From: Cudoniella acicularis
Lineage: Eukaryota > Ascomycota > Leotiomycetes > Helotiales > Helotiaceae
Direction: 5' to 3'
Assembly (NCBI GenBank): GCA_013054445.1
Contig: JAAMPI010000014.1
Coordinates: 35,963 to 99,962 of the forward strand
Length of the DNA stretch: 64,000 bases
This document shows positions 13,204-23,804 of this stretch, piece after piece. The stretch's first letter is position 1; each line of letters opens with the position of its first letter. Under the pieces are notes generated by a model. The model had not been told where the DNA came from. It ran no database searches and saw only the letters and a program-made list of their open reading frames with translations. The position numbers and the translations under genes are program-made.

Positions 13204-13800
13204 GTGAAAGAGCTCATAACGCACGAGAGCCTATCATAATAGCGTATGTAAATAAGCCTGTAATCACTGACACTCAGCAAAGGGTACCGCTTCTGCAGCG
13301 GTAGGGGGACTCAGAGAAGTCCGTGAGGCAGGCTGCTGCTGGTCATCGACGAAGGTCGACGAACATTCGTGATCGTCCGTGATCATCCCGAGGCTGCGCC
13401 TCCCTAATCTCAGGTCTGGTGGTTTTCCGCGACCCGAGACGGTAGACCGTTGGATGTGGGGAGGCGCAGTCACGGCCGGCGCTGAGGAGCACGAATAAAA
13501 TCAATGCGGTTTAATTAGCCATTCGAAGACGTGCAGCTTACAAAGACTTCATTGGCGCCTTGTGCATTTAATCCTGGTTCCGTCCCTGTTTGTGTAACAC
13601 ACCTTATTCTTATTCGGCGAGCCCAACGTTCCTCCAAGCAACATCACGACAACCTCGCTTCAGTGATGAAGCGGGTTGATAACTAGCCTTGCGACATCTG
13701 GAGCTCGACTTTGGACCTCTTAGGCGCTGAAGAGGGAGGCTGATCCTGGTGGCAGTAGCAAGCAGCAAGTCGCATCCCGTTCGTTGACACACCTCCCGAG

Positions 13801-13835
13801 TCACGAGTCACGAGTCACGAGTCACGAGTCACGAG
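13801..13835. repeat. 7-bp tandem repeat, 5 copies
   Basis: Five perfect copies of TCACGAG, directly following another GAG. A short unstable tract about 200 bp upstream of the hypothetical gene at 14032. Confidence 0.95.
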
Positions 13836-14031
13836 GCTGAGCCATTACGGCTCTTTCGTTTGGACATATCCACTCCTGAATCACACCCATCTATCTTGTG
13901 TGCAGTTGCAGACTGCTCTTAGGCGCTGGAGTCTGATTCAAGAATCACCCCCCCTTTGACGATCTACCGACGAATCCAACTCTTGCATCTCAAAGAGAGA
14001 TCCAGAGTCCATAATCCACACACAGGACACC

Positions 14032-14847
14032 ATGGGTCTCTCGTGTGCCTTTGGCTGCTTCAAAGATCCGGAAGCGCGGACTCGGAAAAAGCAAAAGAAA
14101 GCAGGAAAGCGGACTCACCATGAGGAAGCGCGACCTAACAGAGTTATCGCAGCAGCTCGGAGAGATGGCCAGGCTGAGACTGAGATGCGAAATCTGCCTG
14201 ACCAGTCATCCTTACCAGCTACCGTAACTATGCAAAATTGTGAACCGCCGCCTTCAGCACCTGGGGACGACGATAATCTAGAGCCTTGGAGTGTAGGCTC
14301 AGTCATTCGTCGCACATCGCTGCTTCAAGCCAGGCTTTCTGAAATGACCAACGAAAGGAAGCAGACTGGGGAAGAGGCTGATGTATCAAATTCGAAAGCA
14401 AATCATCAAGCTACGGTGGAGGAGGAGGTGGAGATGCCAACGATACAGACGAAACCTGAAGCCATCGCGAAGGAAATGGGAGACAACGAAACAAGCTGGG
14501 GAGAGATACCCTCAACCGTAAACATGTCAAGCTATGGGGATGGAGGTGGAGGTGGAGGAAAAGGCATAATTCGTGCTACTATGATGTTTGGCTTACCAAC
14601 GGCGAGCAGGGAATCGGAAGCGGACCTCAGAGTCATAGAGGAAGAGGCAGCGGCCAGAAAATTCATGGAAGAGAACAACGCAATCGCGGGTAAAGGATCT
14701 CATAATGGGAAGTATGGTGGGGCAGTTGGCTGGAATGCCAGGTACAGTCAGAGAACGACCACGATGCCGTTATATAGCAGGGACATGAGAAAAAGCGGTT
14801 GGGGGTGGGCTGGTCCATATGCTTATGTGTCTGGTCCAGCCAATTAA
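14032..14847 (+). CDS. Hypothetical protein with putative N-terminal lipid anchor
   Basis: Single-exon frame of 271 residues from ATG in a good context (CACCATGG). I do not recognise the family. The N-terminus is MGLSCAFGCF: Gly2 with small residues at Ser4 and Ala6 fits an N-myristoylation site, and Cys5 and Cys9 could be palmitoylated, which would place the protein on a membrane. A basic KKQKK cluster follows. The rest is hydrophilic and probably disordered, with an acidic EEEVE patch near residue 130, a Gly run near 170-180 and an aromatic Gly/Tyr-rich tail (SGWGWAGPYAYVSG). There are no membrane helices. The tail and Gly run resemble small fungal proteins of unknown role. A Tc1/mariner fragment lies just downstream. 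Coding status is supported by codon usage and a long open frame only. Confidence 0.6.
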   Translation: MGLSCAFGCFKDPEARTRKKQKKAGKRTHHEEARPNRVIAAARRDGQAETEMRNLPDQSSLPATVTMQNCEPPPSAPGDDDNLEPWSVGSVIRRTSLLQARLSEMTNERKQTGEEADVSNSKANHQATVEEEVEMPTIQTKPEAIAKEMGDNETSWGEIPSTVNMSSYGDGGGGGGKGIIRATMMFGLPTASRESEADLRVIEEEAAARKFMEENNAIAGKGSHNGKYGGAVGWNARYSQRTTTMPLYSRDMRKSGWGWAGPYAYVSGPAN

Positions 14848-14990
14848 TGAGATGGAATGCCGTGGACGTGGTTTGGACTTGAAAGGTCAGGCGGGGAATA
14901 GGTTTAAAGTCGAAGGTGGAGATCTGGGATTATCATGGGAGGGAACTTCATGAGATAATGGAGTCGTTCGTGGCATGATTCCAAGCACAG

Positions 14991-15146
14991 TGTGTAGATA
15001 TGCACATGGTTCAACAGGACGGAGGACCAGGCCATAAAGCGAAGGCTGCAATAACTCTTATAAAAAGCTGGGGGATTACGCTAGTCTCCTGGCCAGCCTT
15101 CTCCCCAGATCTATCACCAATTGAGGATATCTGGAAAACAGTATAG
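14991..15146 (+). mobile_element. Tc1/mariner transposase fragment
   Basis: The frame ending at TAG 15144-15146 reads MVQQDGGPGHKAKAAITLI, then SWPAFSPDLSPIEDIWKTV. This is the core of the Tc1/mariner DDE domain: QQDxxPxH carries the second catalytic Asp, and WPxxSPDLxPIExxW precedes the third catalytic residue. A stop (14976) truncates it upstream and the TAG downstream. About 200 bp on either side may be further relic sequence but I cannot frame it. The element is dead, starts only about 150 bp after the stop of the hypothetical gene, and lies on the same strand. Confidence 0.8.
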
Positions 15147-16629
15147 AGGAAGAGTTCGTAGGATAGTCTACGGAAGAGTGATATAGAGTGTAGAATAATA
15201 AACCCTAGTAATAATACTCCTTATATAGAGTGTTAGCAGAGAAATATAGCGAAGAGACTATTTACAATGACTATGTTACAGCTCTGTAAAGGCACTAGGG
15301 CCCTGACGTCACGTGGGGACACATTTGCAAGAAGGTACTATATTACGAAGAAACTAAGCTAAGGAGAGAAGAAGGAAGAGGTGGCCCTGAAGGGGTCTAT
15401 ATACAGGAGGTAAGTGCTAGTAAGCAAGGTCACGCAATAAAGGGTCAGGGGGCCGTGTTAGAGCTCCTGTCGCATATAGCGCCACACTGTCTGAGTCTCC
15501 TTATTCGTAGGACTGTGCGTTAAACCAGGTCTGTAACAGACTATAAACTTGTTCTGGGGTAGATCTAAAGGAAAGGAGTTCAAAAGAGAACTTTCCGATG
15601 TATAGGTATGGTTCAGATCCCAAACATACAGGACTTTACTCTCAGGCCCTGGGAGATACGAAATGTTTCTGTATTTTAAGCTTGTAATGAATTTTTCCCG
15701 CTAAATCTAGGTACTTTATCTTATTTTCTTATGCACCTTATAAACCTACTGATCTTCTTCTATATAATCGGATTCTTATTTCAAAGCGATATAAGTAATG
15801 ACAGATTAAAAAAATACTATATAATTTGGCACAATTTAGAATCGAACGTGAAAAGAAGTCTCCTGGCTCGAATCACTTAATGGCTTAGCTCGAGTGATAA
15901 AATTCGTAGAGATAATTGAGCTTCTTGGATTCTTAGTTAGCGATCTTATGTATAGAATTGCCAGCTTAAAGCATGAACGCTACTGTAGCCGCCTAGCATT
16001 TTAATCGCCCTACCTTGAAACTTTCAAGTGGAAAATAAAAATATAGAATTATTTCCAAGTATTTTAGACTCAGCCTAAAACAGTATTGTAGTAAGCCGAC
16101 TATATAGATTAAAAGTCTTAAAAGGTAAACTGCAGTGTGTTAAACACCTTCTCTACGGACATGTAGGACACATTGCGGATAAATTTATTTAGATATATTT
16201 ACATGTCTTAGTATAATAACAGCAGAATTACACTGGAAATATTCTTTAGATCATCTGTTCATAAGCAGATAGGGCTCTTTACCACCGCACTGAAACCTAT
16301 AATTACCCCTCAACTGTTTTCTACACTGAGGTGGACCTGGCGATTTTAAAGCCACAATTGCGCCATAGCTGTTGAGCAACATCGGCACTGAACATACATG
16401 TAAAATACTTCCTAAGAATCTTTTCATTCGCTTCTGTAGCGGGTGTGGCGTATTCTCCTTGTAGCTGAGTAATCCTTCCTCTCAACAATCTTATTTGTAT
16501 TGATCTTCGCAAAAGATTTCTCTATTCTTGAATCTTTTCTTCTTATACTCTTCACATGAATCCCTTCTTTATTATTTGAGTCCAATCATATATAAATCGG
16601 CCCAAATTCTACTTTTACCAACTTCCGCC
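15147..16629. other. Non-coding spacer, partly repeat-like
   Basis: Nothing codes convincingly. Roughly 15.15-15.30 kb may be the 3' remnant of the mariner element (frequent TATAG/TAATA after the last transposase stop). 15.65-16.30 kb is AT-rich with RIP-like TA-rich sequence. A 63-codon minus-strand frame (16321-16512) has no recognisable features. The last few hundred bases hold the promoter of the CHR transporter. Confidence 0.5.
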
Positions 16630-16683
16630 ATGTTAAATTTACAACAGTTTATTAGCTCCATCCAAATTGAATTGTTTAACATA

Positions 16684-18387
16684 ATGGATGTTCTCTCGAA
16701 GAACTGGCATTTTGGATTTATATCTTTTGGAGGCCCACCGGTGCACTTTCAACTCGTGAGAAGAGGCCCACCCCTTACACCTTGGATTTCGGAGAGAGAC
16801 TGATCTCACAGCACTACTAGTATCATAAACAGTTTGTAGAAAAACACAACTGGATCGATGAAAAACTGGTGAGTGATTTCCAGGTCTTCCTTGTTTGAAG
16901 CTTACAAATTGTCTAGTTTCAAGAGATATTTGCGCTGAGCCAGGCGCTTCCGGGCCCGGCGAGCACCAAGATGTTGTTCTGTATAAATTATATTCATGGT
17001 GGAATCCTTGCAGGGTTTACTTCTTTCTTACTATGGAGGTAAGTTAATTCACAATCCCGAAAAGTCGCAATACCTACTCTGATTTTCTCATGGACGTTTT
17101 ATTAACTTAATCCTTAGTCTCCCCGGTGCACTCGGCATGTTCGCACTGGCATTAGGCGTCTCAAAAATCGGCAGTACTTTACCCGAACCCGTTTACGCTT
17201 TACTATCAGGCTTGAATGCTGCAACAGTGGGCATCATTGCTCTTGCCGCCGTCCAGTTATCGGAAAAAGCTATCACGGATAAAATTACCCGTGCTCTTGT
17301 GTTCTCCACTGGTGCTGCTGGCATTCTGTATACTGCGCTGTGGTTCTTCCCCGCTCTAATGATCGCCGCGGGAATCGCAACTGTGATCTGGGATTATCGA
17401 TGGCTTCACCGACTTATCTCACCGCTGCGGAGAAAAGTAAAGGCTTATAGACGGCCGAATCAGGAAAACTTTACTGCGAGACGAAATTCCGATGTTGAGA
17501 CAACTGCAGGAGAATTAGCGATGGCTCCCACAGCTAGTGGCAATGATACAAACTCGCCGCTACACATTCGAAATTCTATACTGTTGGATGAACGTGATAT
17601 CGGCCTTGAAGCAATCAAAGAGGCCGAGTCTACTTCCCTCCCAGGAACAAGACAATCCCCAACAGAAAATACCTCTCCGGAAAGGACAGCGCCTTCCAGG
17701 ATCCAATTCAACGTCCTATCCTGGCAAACCGGAGTATACATCACCGCTGGCTTCCTCCTAACCTTCATCTCAGTCCTAGTCATCCGAGCATCACTCAAAT
17801 CACCGCCTCGCGGAGTCGCCTTATTCGCAAATCTATACTTAGCTGGAACCATCATTTTCGGCGGCGGACCCGTCGTAATTCCCCTACTTCGCGAGTACAT
17901 CGTAGCCGAAGGCTGGGTTTCCTCACGGGATTTTCTTCTAGGCCTAGCTCTCATTCAGTCTTTCCCCGGCCCAAACTTCAACATAGCCGTGTACCTCGGA
18001 GCACTCACTGCAGCTGGAACGTCACTTTCACCCGGAATGGGTGCGTTGATAGGATTTTTGGGGATTTTTACGCCGGGGATGGTTATAGCGATTGCGGTTA
18101 TGGGATTGTGGAAAAGTCATCGCGAGCGTAGGTTGCTGATTTCGCTTTTGCGTGGTGTTAATGCGGGGGCTGTGGGGTTGGTGTTTACGGCTGTGTATAA
18201 GCTGTGGCAGATTGGTTTTGTGGATGTGGATCACTCAGAGGGGAGTCCGCTGGGAGGTGATCCTTGGTGGGTTGTGATTACTGCTACGAGCTTTGTTGGA
18301 GGGGCGTGGTTTGGGTTGAGCGCACCATTTGCTATTCTTCTTGGCGGTTTGATGGGTATTATTTGGTATGGATTTACTAAACCCTAG
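16684..18387 (+). CDS. CHR-family (chromate/anion) transporter
   Basis: Four exons: 16684-16755, 16833-16868, 16917-17038, 17118-18387, giving 499 residues; an in-frame ATG at 16630 would add 18. Introns are 77, 48 and 79 nt with GT...AG borders. The protein has the two-domain layout of long-chain CHR transporters. In the N-half are FISFGGPPVHF and ALPGPASTKM. In the C-half are FGGGPVVIPLL and SFPGPNFNIAVYLG. Each half has about five or six hydrophobic segments, joined by a hydrophilic loop of roughly 110 residues. The family exports chromate in bacteria by anion antiport; the fungal substrate is less certain. A fragment of a second, dead copy lies at 28687-28756. The first exon junction is the least certain because the surrounding residues vary in the family. 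Confidence 0.9.
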
Positions 18388-18857
18388 GCTTAATTGTGTA
18401 TGTGGGTGGATATTTTTTCGGAAATAGCAAAACGTGCCTATTGATTTGCGCGTCTGCGAGACTTCACGAAGCACTTCAGGCGGACGCATCTGGCCAACAT
18501 CAAAGAAGGAGCTGGTAACGCTCCGATTTGTTACCCCAAAATAACGCAGTAGTTAACAAAAGGCTGTTAAGTAGAAGTGAAAGGAGAGACAAGATTTCCG
18601 GCTTGAGATACGAGGAGATCATGGCTAAATAGGCTTATGTCTATTTTCACCCGAGACTTGGAAATGTATTTCTGCTTTGTACCACAATTAATTCGTAACT
18701 ATTCCCACTATTCCCACTTCCAAACAGTGGTGAGGCGAGGGGCTACGCGCTGCGTGTATTATATTAAGGAATATCCCTACAGGCCACCAATAATTGTGAG
18801 ATAGGTGGCACATTAGTAGTATATCTCAAAGGCCGACGCCTCGAGCGAAGTGAGTAG
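18388..18857. other. Spacer between transporter and hAT MITE
   Basis: No gene seen. Contains the presumed 3' end of the CHR transporter transcript and otherwise unique-looking sequence up to the left target duplication of the MITE. Confidence 0.5.
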
Positions 18858-19422
18858 CACACAAACAGTGTGAGAAAGAATTAATCATATTAATCAATTA
18901 TTAATCTAATTCAATCAAGTGATCTTGATTAGAATATGATTAGTAGTTTTCAAATTTAACTTGAATAGATTAGATATTTAATTATATTTGATTAATTCAT
19001 TAATCAAATATATAATACATAATATCTTATTATTCTTTATATATTTAGATAAAATATAAGCTAGCATTTGATTTCCAAACCATATATTAAAAGTTCATCA
19101 TTTTCCAGTACTAAAAGGGCCTTTATATAGTAGAGAAGGGTAGGGGTAGCGACAGAGGTACGGCGAGGGACCTTATTACCTTAGGCTACCTAAAAGGGGT
19201 TAAATAAGAACAAGAATAAGAGGTTTTAAGGATCGCATATAAGAAAGTATAATATCAAATACTCTTTTCTCTTAGAAACTAATTCTAAGTACTCATAGCC
19301 TATAAATAAGTCCGAACTCTATTTATATATCACGTGATAATATTAATCTATTATTCTTGATTAGATTAGATTAATAGCCATTAATCTAATCTAATCTAAT
19401 CATTTCCCACACTTCACACAAA
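18858..19422. mobile_element. Non-autonomous hAT element (MITE) with 8-bp target duplication
   Basis: The element spans 18866-19414 (549 bp). It is flanked by exact copies of CACACAAA at 18858-18865 and 19415-19422, the 8-bp target-site duplication typical of hAT transposons. The left end is CAGTGTGAGAAAG; the right end read inwards is AAGTGTGGGAAAT, so ten of the first twelve terminal bases agree or differ by one transition. Subterminal regions are rich in TTAATCTAAT/ATTAGATT repeats. No transposase is encoded. Terminal similarity to the dead hAT relic ending at 11912 suggests that family could have mobilised it. TA enrichment in the body indicates some RIP. Confidence 0.85.
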
Positions 19423-19693
19423 AGAGAATATAAGTCGCGTAAGGAGGGTACTTAAGGTATTAAATTTAGTTAGAGTGGTATGTGACGTGTATTATACACT
19501 CTATAACTCTAACTTATTTTTAACAACACTGGACAGCCAGCTCCGCCTTTCTTTTCTTACACTCATTGCTTTCTCAAATGCCTACCCAATCGTAAGACGG
19601 CAGTTCCCAGTCCATCCCCGAATCACCCTGCAAAAGTTTGTGAATTTTTGTCTTACTCGCAGACCACAATACAGAGTTTCTTAACCGAAGGCC
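19423..19693. other. Spacer
   Basis: No gene seen. It should hold the 3' untranslated end of the decayed monooxygenase gene on the minus strand. Confidence 0.5.
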
Positions 19694-20861
19694 TCAAGCA
19701 GACTGCGGAAATGCAATTTGCGGAAAACCGGGTGGAAGTTCTTCTACTTTCGCATATAATGGGCGAAAAGACCTCGTATTTCTGCAGAGCTTGCGGTACA
19801 TCATTGCTGCTCTGGATCTTCGACAGCTCTCCCACCAGGATGTAAGCGCTCTCAATAGCAAGACTCGTTCCAACACCAAAGGTTGCGAAGGCTGCGTCTC
19901 CCAATACAAGAGCACGGCCGTTCGTCCATTGTGGAAGCTTCACCTGCGCAGCCCGGCTCATATAGAAGTCTTCTGCATGGTCTATTCCTTCCAATACCCG
20001 CTTTACTTCCCAGCCTGCATTTTCAAAGTACTCGTGCAACATGCGTTTTGTTTCTTCCGTTCCTTTTTCCATGGAGTCTTCGACGGCTGGATCCTGTTGC
20101 CCTCGTGCTAGCATTGTAATGCATAAGTATGCTCCCACAGTAGAAGTGTTCCGATGCGGGCGTAGCATGATACAGAGACCTTTCGGGGAATTGTAACACT
20201 GCCACAGCTTTGGATCGGTTGGCCGACTCGGAATGCTAAAAAAAGCATTGTACCAACCCAGGAAGTTATAACTATCCTTAAGAACTTGCTCGTCCAGAAT
20301 CAGCGACCGAGTCTTCGAAGTAGAGCCGTTTGCGGCAACAACCAAATCAAATGTATCTTTTGATCCTCCAGTAAAGGTCACATGAATATCCTTATCTGTT
20401 TGTTCGAGAATTTTGACAGAATCACCATATGTGTACTGGACATTGCCCAGGCCCTCAGTGGCTTCCTGGAAAAGTTGTGACAAGTCTGCCCTTAGGATTT
20501 CGTATTGAGCAGTGAAAGTATCGCCAGCCTTGAATTAAGCAAAACTCTTTCCCGAGGAATGCAAAATTATGGTACCATCCTTTGTCCTATGTCAGGAGCG
20601 GACAGCCTCTTCCAACTTCATTGCCTTGATGATTTCAACTGCCGGGCCATGAATATCGATCGACTGGCCAGTGACCATGGGAGAAGGTTATCGTTTGATG
20701 ATTGTGATGGATATATCAAGACGTGTTTTGGTAAGCCAGTATGCGAGAAAAGGTCCTGCGATGCCTGCCCCTGATACGAGGACTTTCAATCTGACTGCGA
20801 ATATCGTTCTTTGTCGTCTATTGAAAAATTTCTCACTTTGACTTTCGGCAGTGCGTTGCAT
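19694..20861 (-). pseudogene. FAD-dependent monooxygenase pseudogene
   Basis: One frame on the minus strand encodes a class A flavin monooxygenase from the dinucleotide-binding VLVSGAGIAGP motif, through SIDIHGPAVEIIK, to the FAD-ribityl motif ALVLGDAAFATFGVGTSLAIE. It is interrupted by three in-frame stops: TAA at 20688-20690, TGA at 20592-20594 and TAA at 20535-20537. Near the C-terminus one extra base in an A4 run (19766-19769, plus strand) shifts the frame away from a conserved-looking KVEELPPGFPQIAFPQS ending, which itself stops early. The usual start Met before KVLVSGAG appears as TTG (20787-20789); the ATG at 20859-20861 lies upstream. Members hydroxylate small aromatic or polyketide-like substrates. 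The neighbouring Zn2Cys6 regulator on the same strand may once have controlled it. Confidence 0.85.
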
Positions 20862-21654
20862 AACAAAAAAAAAATAGAGATGTTGTCGAGAGTGTGGAGA
20901 CAAAGGGGGGGTATATGTAGGCACCGGGCCGTTTCGGGCTTTTGAAGCGTCTAAGCAGAGAGCCCTCCGCGGCCGGGTTGAGACCCGAGATCGTTTACTG
21001 CTCGACCGCTTAGGACCCGAAGCTTCGACTAATCACAGGCAACATCACGGTCTAGATCCAGAAGCAGTCGCGATCAGGAATAAGCAGACACTTGGAATGC
21101 CAGTCGATTGCGTGGACATATTCTAAATTTCTAATCTATAATCTATCGTTGCGACGTGCATCCGGGTTCTCGGGTACGTCAAGGCTTCAGCCACGTACGA
21201 AATGGCGGCTTGCAGGCGGCGCTTTCGAATCAACTTGAAGATATCAGTCGTGCACTCGTGGCTTACTGATGGCGCTGCCAGATTGATATACACAGTCGAG
21301 TTGGGATAAGTGGATGGCATCGGTGCTATTAGAATTTATCGACTTACACCGAATATCAACTTATCCCCGCTCGACTGTACGATACCAGAACAAGATATTC
21401 AGCGCAACATTCTCATGAATGAGAGAGGAGAGTGCCGTGCAGCTCATCCAATAATAAAGTGGAGTGGAGTGTTCGGACCAGCTCTAGAATTGCGCCATGG
21501 TGCAATGGAGAGCAGGACGACGGACAGTTTGAGCTGAGAGTCTTCGACATACCTCTCACTACACATGCCATCACAGCCAATAATGCAGCTGAGAACAACG
21601 TGGGGGCAATGCACTACTTATTCGCAGAGCCAGCGGTTACTGCGAGAATCCACC
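20862..21654. other. Spacer between monooxygenase pseudogene and regulator
   Basis: About 790 bp with only short overlapping frames on both strands and no recognisable motif. It should contain the monooxygenase promoter and the 3' end of the regulator gene. Confidence 0.5.
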
Positions 21655-23804
21655 CTACTGCTGACCACCCTGCGCCTGATAATCCTGGATCAATTGATCC
21701 CAGAGCATCGAGTTTGTGGTATCAAGATCGAAGTCGTTGCCTATATCAAGGCCCATGCTATCAGAGAAGCTAAAAAATAATGCATTCGCGTCACTTGCAG
21801 GGAACGGATCGATTGGTGACATTGTATCCGTTTTCGCGTCAAGAGTAGGGGCGTTGCTGTCCTGCCCTTCCGCTCGGCTGTTAAGCTTCCCTTTCCGCAG
21901 GGAGTGCAAGGTTGTGATGAAGGCCGGCTCTGGCACACTGCTGGTCGGTGGGTTGGCATCCCAGGCCTTTAGCGTGAGGCGCCCAACCGCTATGTGCAGC
22001 GCTCCCTTTGACTCTAGGAGCTCGCTGTGGCTATTGTACATTTGCTCCACCTTGCTCCAAGCGGCATCGGTTTCCGTAGGTGAGAGAAGGTCGGATCTCC
22101 GCAGACTAGTTAGAACAAAAATCAACGAATCCCACGAACCCCACACGAAGAACGATCTCACATGCCACAGGTATTTGCTTAGGCTTGTGTGAGCGTAGAG
22201 TGCCGTATCTGTATCGATGATCTTCTGCGAAAGTTGAAATAGTTCCCTCCTCTCTGCGGCAGTGACGGTCTGGTTCCTGACTTTTGGGAGCCGAGTCCGG
22301 ATACGCATAGCAGTAATCGCTGACCTGGCCAAGCCGATAGTCAGGAAATGTAGCGGATTGACGACATCACAGTAGCGAATATATTTCTCCTCAAGTTCGC
22401 GTTCGGCCTCACAGATCAGCGGTTCAACTTCGTTATAGTCTTTAAATTCCGAGGGGCCTGCGCCGTGCATCGATTTTCCAGCCCTGAGAAAGAATTTCCC
22501 GACACATGAGCGCGCCAGGCAGAAGATCATCTCAGTTGCGCCCTTTTGCTCTTCCGGCGTCTCGGTCATTCCTGGCCAAATCTGGTTGTCATTGACGTTT
22601 AAAGGCTGCTGAGTGTCCCAGGTGTCTGGCATCATACCTGTACCAGTGCCTGACATTTGGCTTGCAATGCCGTCAAGTGGTAGAAGTTGGTAAAATATCC
22701 GTCGCCTCATTTGTACATCAAATGGTGGCAAGCCCAGCTTCTCTCCGTCTCGGTGAAGTCCCATGCGTTGCGCTATGCGGACTGCGACACCTGTCAAGAT
22801 CCAGAACGTGTGTGGATCGTAGAAATGCCGGCAAGGCAGAAGAAAGAGGACGAGAGCTTGCATGATCGAGATCTCGGTAGTCTTAAGAAAAGACGCGTTG
22901 ACCAGAGCTTGTCGGGTCGCGAAGTGATATCTTTGCATCAACATAGCTCGCGACTGGCCAAATTTCTTTGTGCATTCCTCTTCCATCATCGAGAAGACAG
23001 CAAAGTGGTATATGGCAAACAGCAAGCACTCGTCAGCTTTCGACGCCATTGAAGGCTGCTGTGAAGCCATCTCGACCATCTTAAATGTTGATGGAATGTG
23101 CAGAACTTTGCAGATGGGTTCGACACTTTCGATATGCGTCTTCCACAGCATTATGGCTTCAGTATGGGTTGGGTGATAGTGGAGAAGACTCTGTTGAGAA
23201 CCCATGAATGCTCCTGTCAAAGGATCCGATGCGAAACCCCGGGGGTGCCGGCAACCACTTCATCATCATCATCTTCTTCTTCTTCTTCTTCATCAGACAT
23301 GCGCTGCATTTCATCACCCCCTAGGTTACTCCAGAAAATATTGTCTATGTATCTTGACTTGCCCTGACCGGCCAGAAGTTTGCCCGTTATCGACATTTCA
23401 AGCTCGTTCCCATGGTGAGGTAATGGTTCCTGTGGTATCTCTTCGGTGGAAGGCAATGTGTCGGCATCCTGCGGTAGTAAACCATGTTGGTGCAGAATGC
23501 GCTCATATCGAGCGAGCCTTTCGTTGATGTCAGCGTCGCCACTCAACCTTCGTTTCCGCCGTCGTGATGAAGGCGCTTGATAGAAGCACTCGAGTTTGCC
23601 CTTGCGGCAGCGGGAACACATCGGCGTCGCCTTGTCGCATTTCACCTTGCGCTTCGCACAGGACAGGCAAGTATATGGCATTGGAGGTAGATGTGAGTCT
23701 CCATTACAATTGGCGCCAAGATTGGTGGGGGAAGCTCTGGCAGGCGCTGGAGCAATACGAGTAGCTATTGGCCTGCTATGTATTTGGGAATCTGTGGCAG
23801 CCAT
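21655..23804 (-). CDS. Zn2Cys6 transcription factor with fungal-specific regulatory domain (frameshifted)
   Basis: Residues 44-71 form a Zn2Cys6 binuclear cluster, CLSCAKRKVKCDKATPMC then SRCRKGKLEC, for DNA binding, followed by a basic RRRKRR. A low-complexity acidic stretch of Glu and Asp (codons GAA/GAT, 23264-23295) precedes the long fungal-specific transcription factor middle domain (SQQSLLHYHPTH, FWILTGVAVRIAQRMGLHRDG). The zinc cluster (23804-23217) and the middle domain (23220-21655) lie in different frames. Restoring one base in the C/G run at 23237-23245 joins TPG directly to FASDPLTGAFMG, as expected for the family, giving about 716 residues. No intron of reasonable size fits. Either the gene is recently inactivated or the assembly lost a base. 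Likely a pathway-specific regulator of the adjacent monooxygenase locus. Confidence 0.85.

Larger units (their letters stand above)
11913..14031. other. Non-coding spacer with simple repeats
   Basis: No convincing gene. Short open frames occur on the minus strand (12510-12716, 13264-13473, 13610-13804) but lack recognisable motifs and any splice context. A stretch at about 12880-13160 is bounded by TTCGAAT/ATTCGA-rich inverted motifs and could be a further small non-autonomous element, but no target duplication was found. Two short tandem repeats are listed separately. The last 150 bp before 14032 is the likely 5' untranslated region of the next gene. Confidence 0.5.

Noticed and set aside
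17460..17954. 164-codon minus-strand frame
   Set aside because: Antisense shadow of the CHR transporter, which has clear family motifs on the plus strand.
21310..22192. Plus-strand frames overlapping the regulator
   Set aside because: Shadows of the Zn2Cys6 regulator and its 3' flank; no domain features.
23264..23295. GAA/GAT trinucleotide repeat as a microsatellite feature
   Set aside because: It is coding sequence for the acidic stretch of the regulator, though it may be length-variable.
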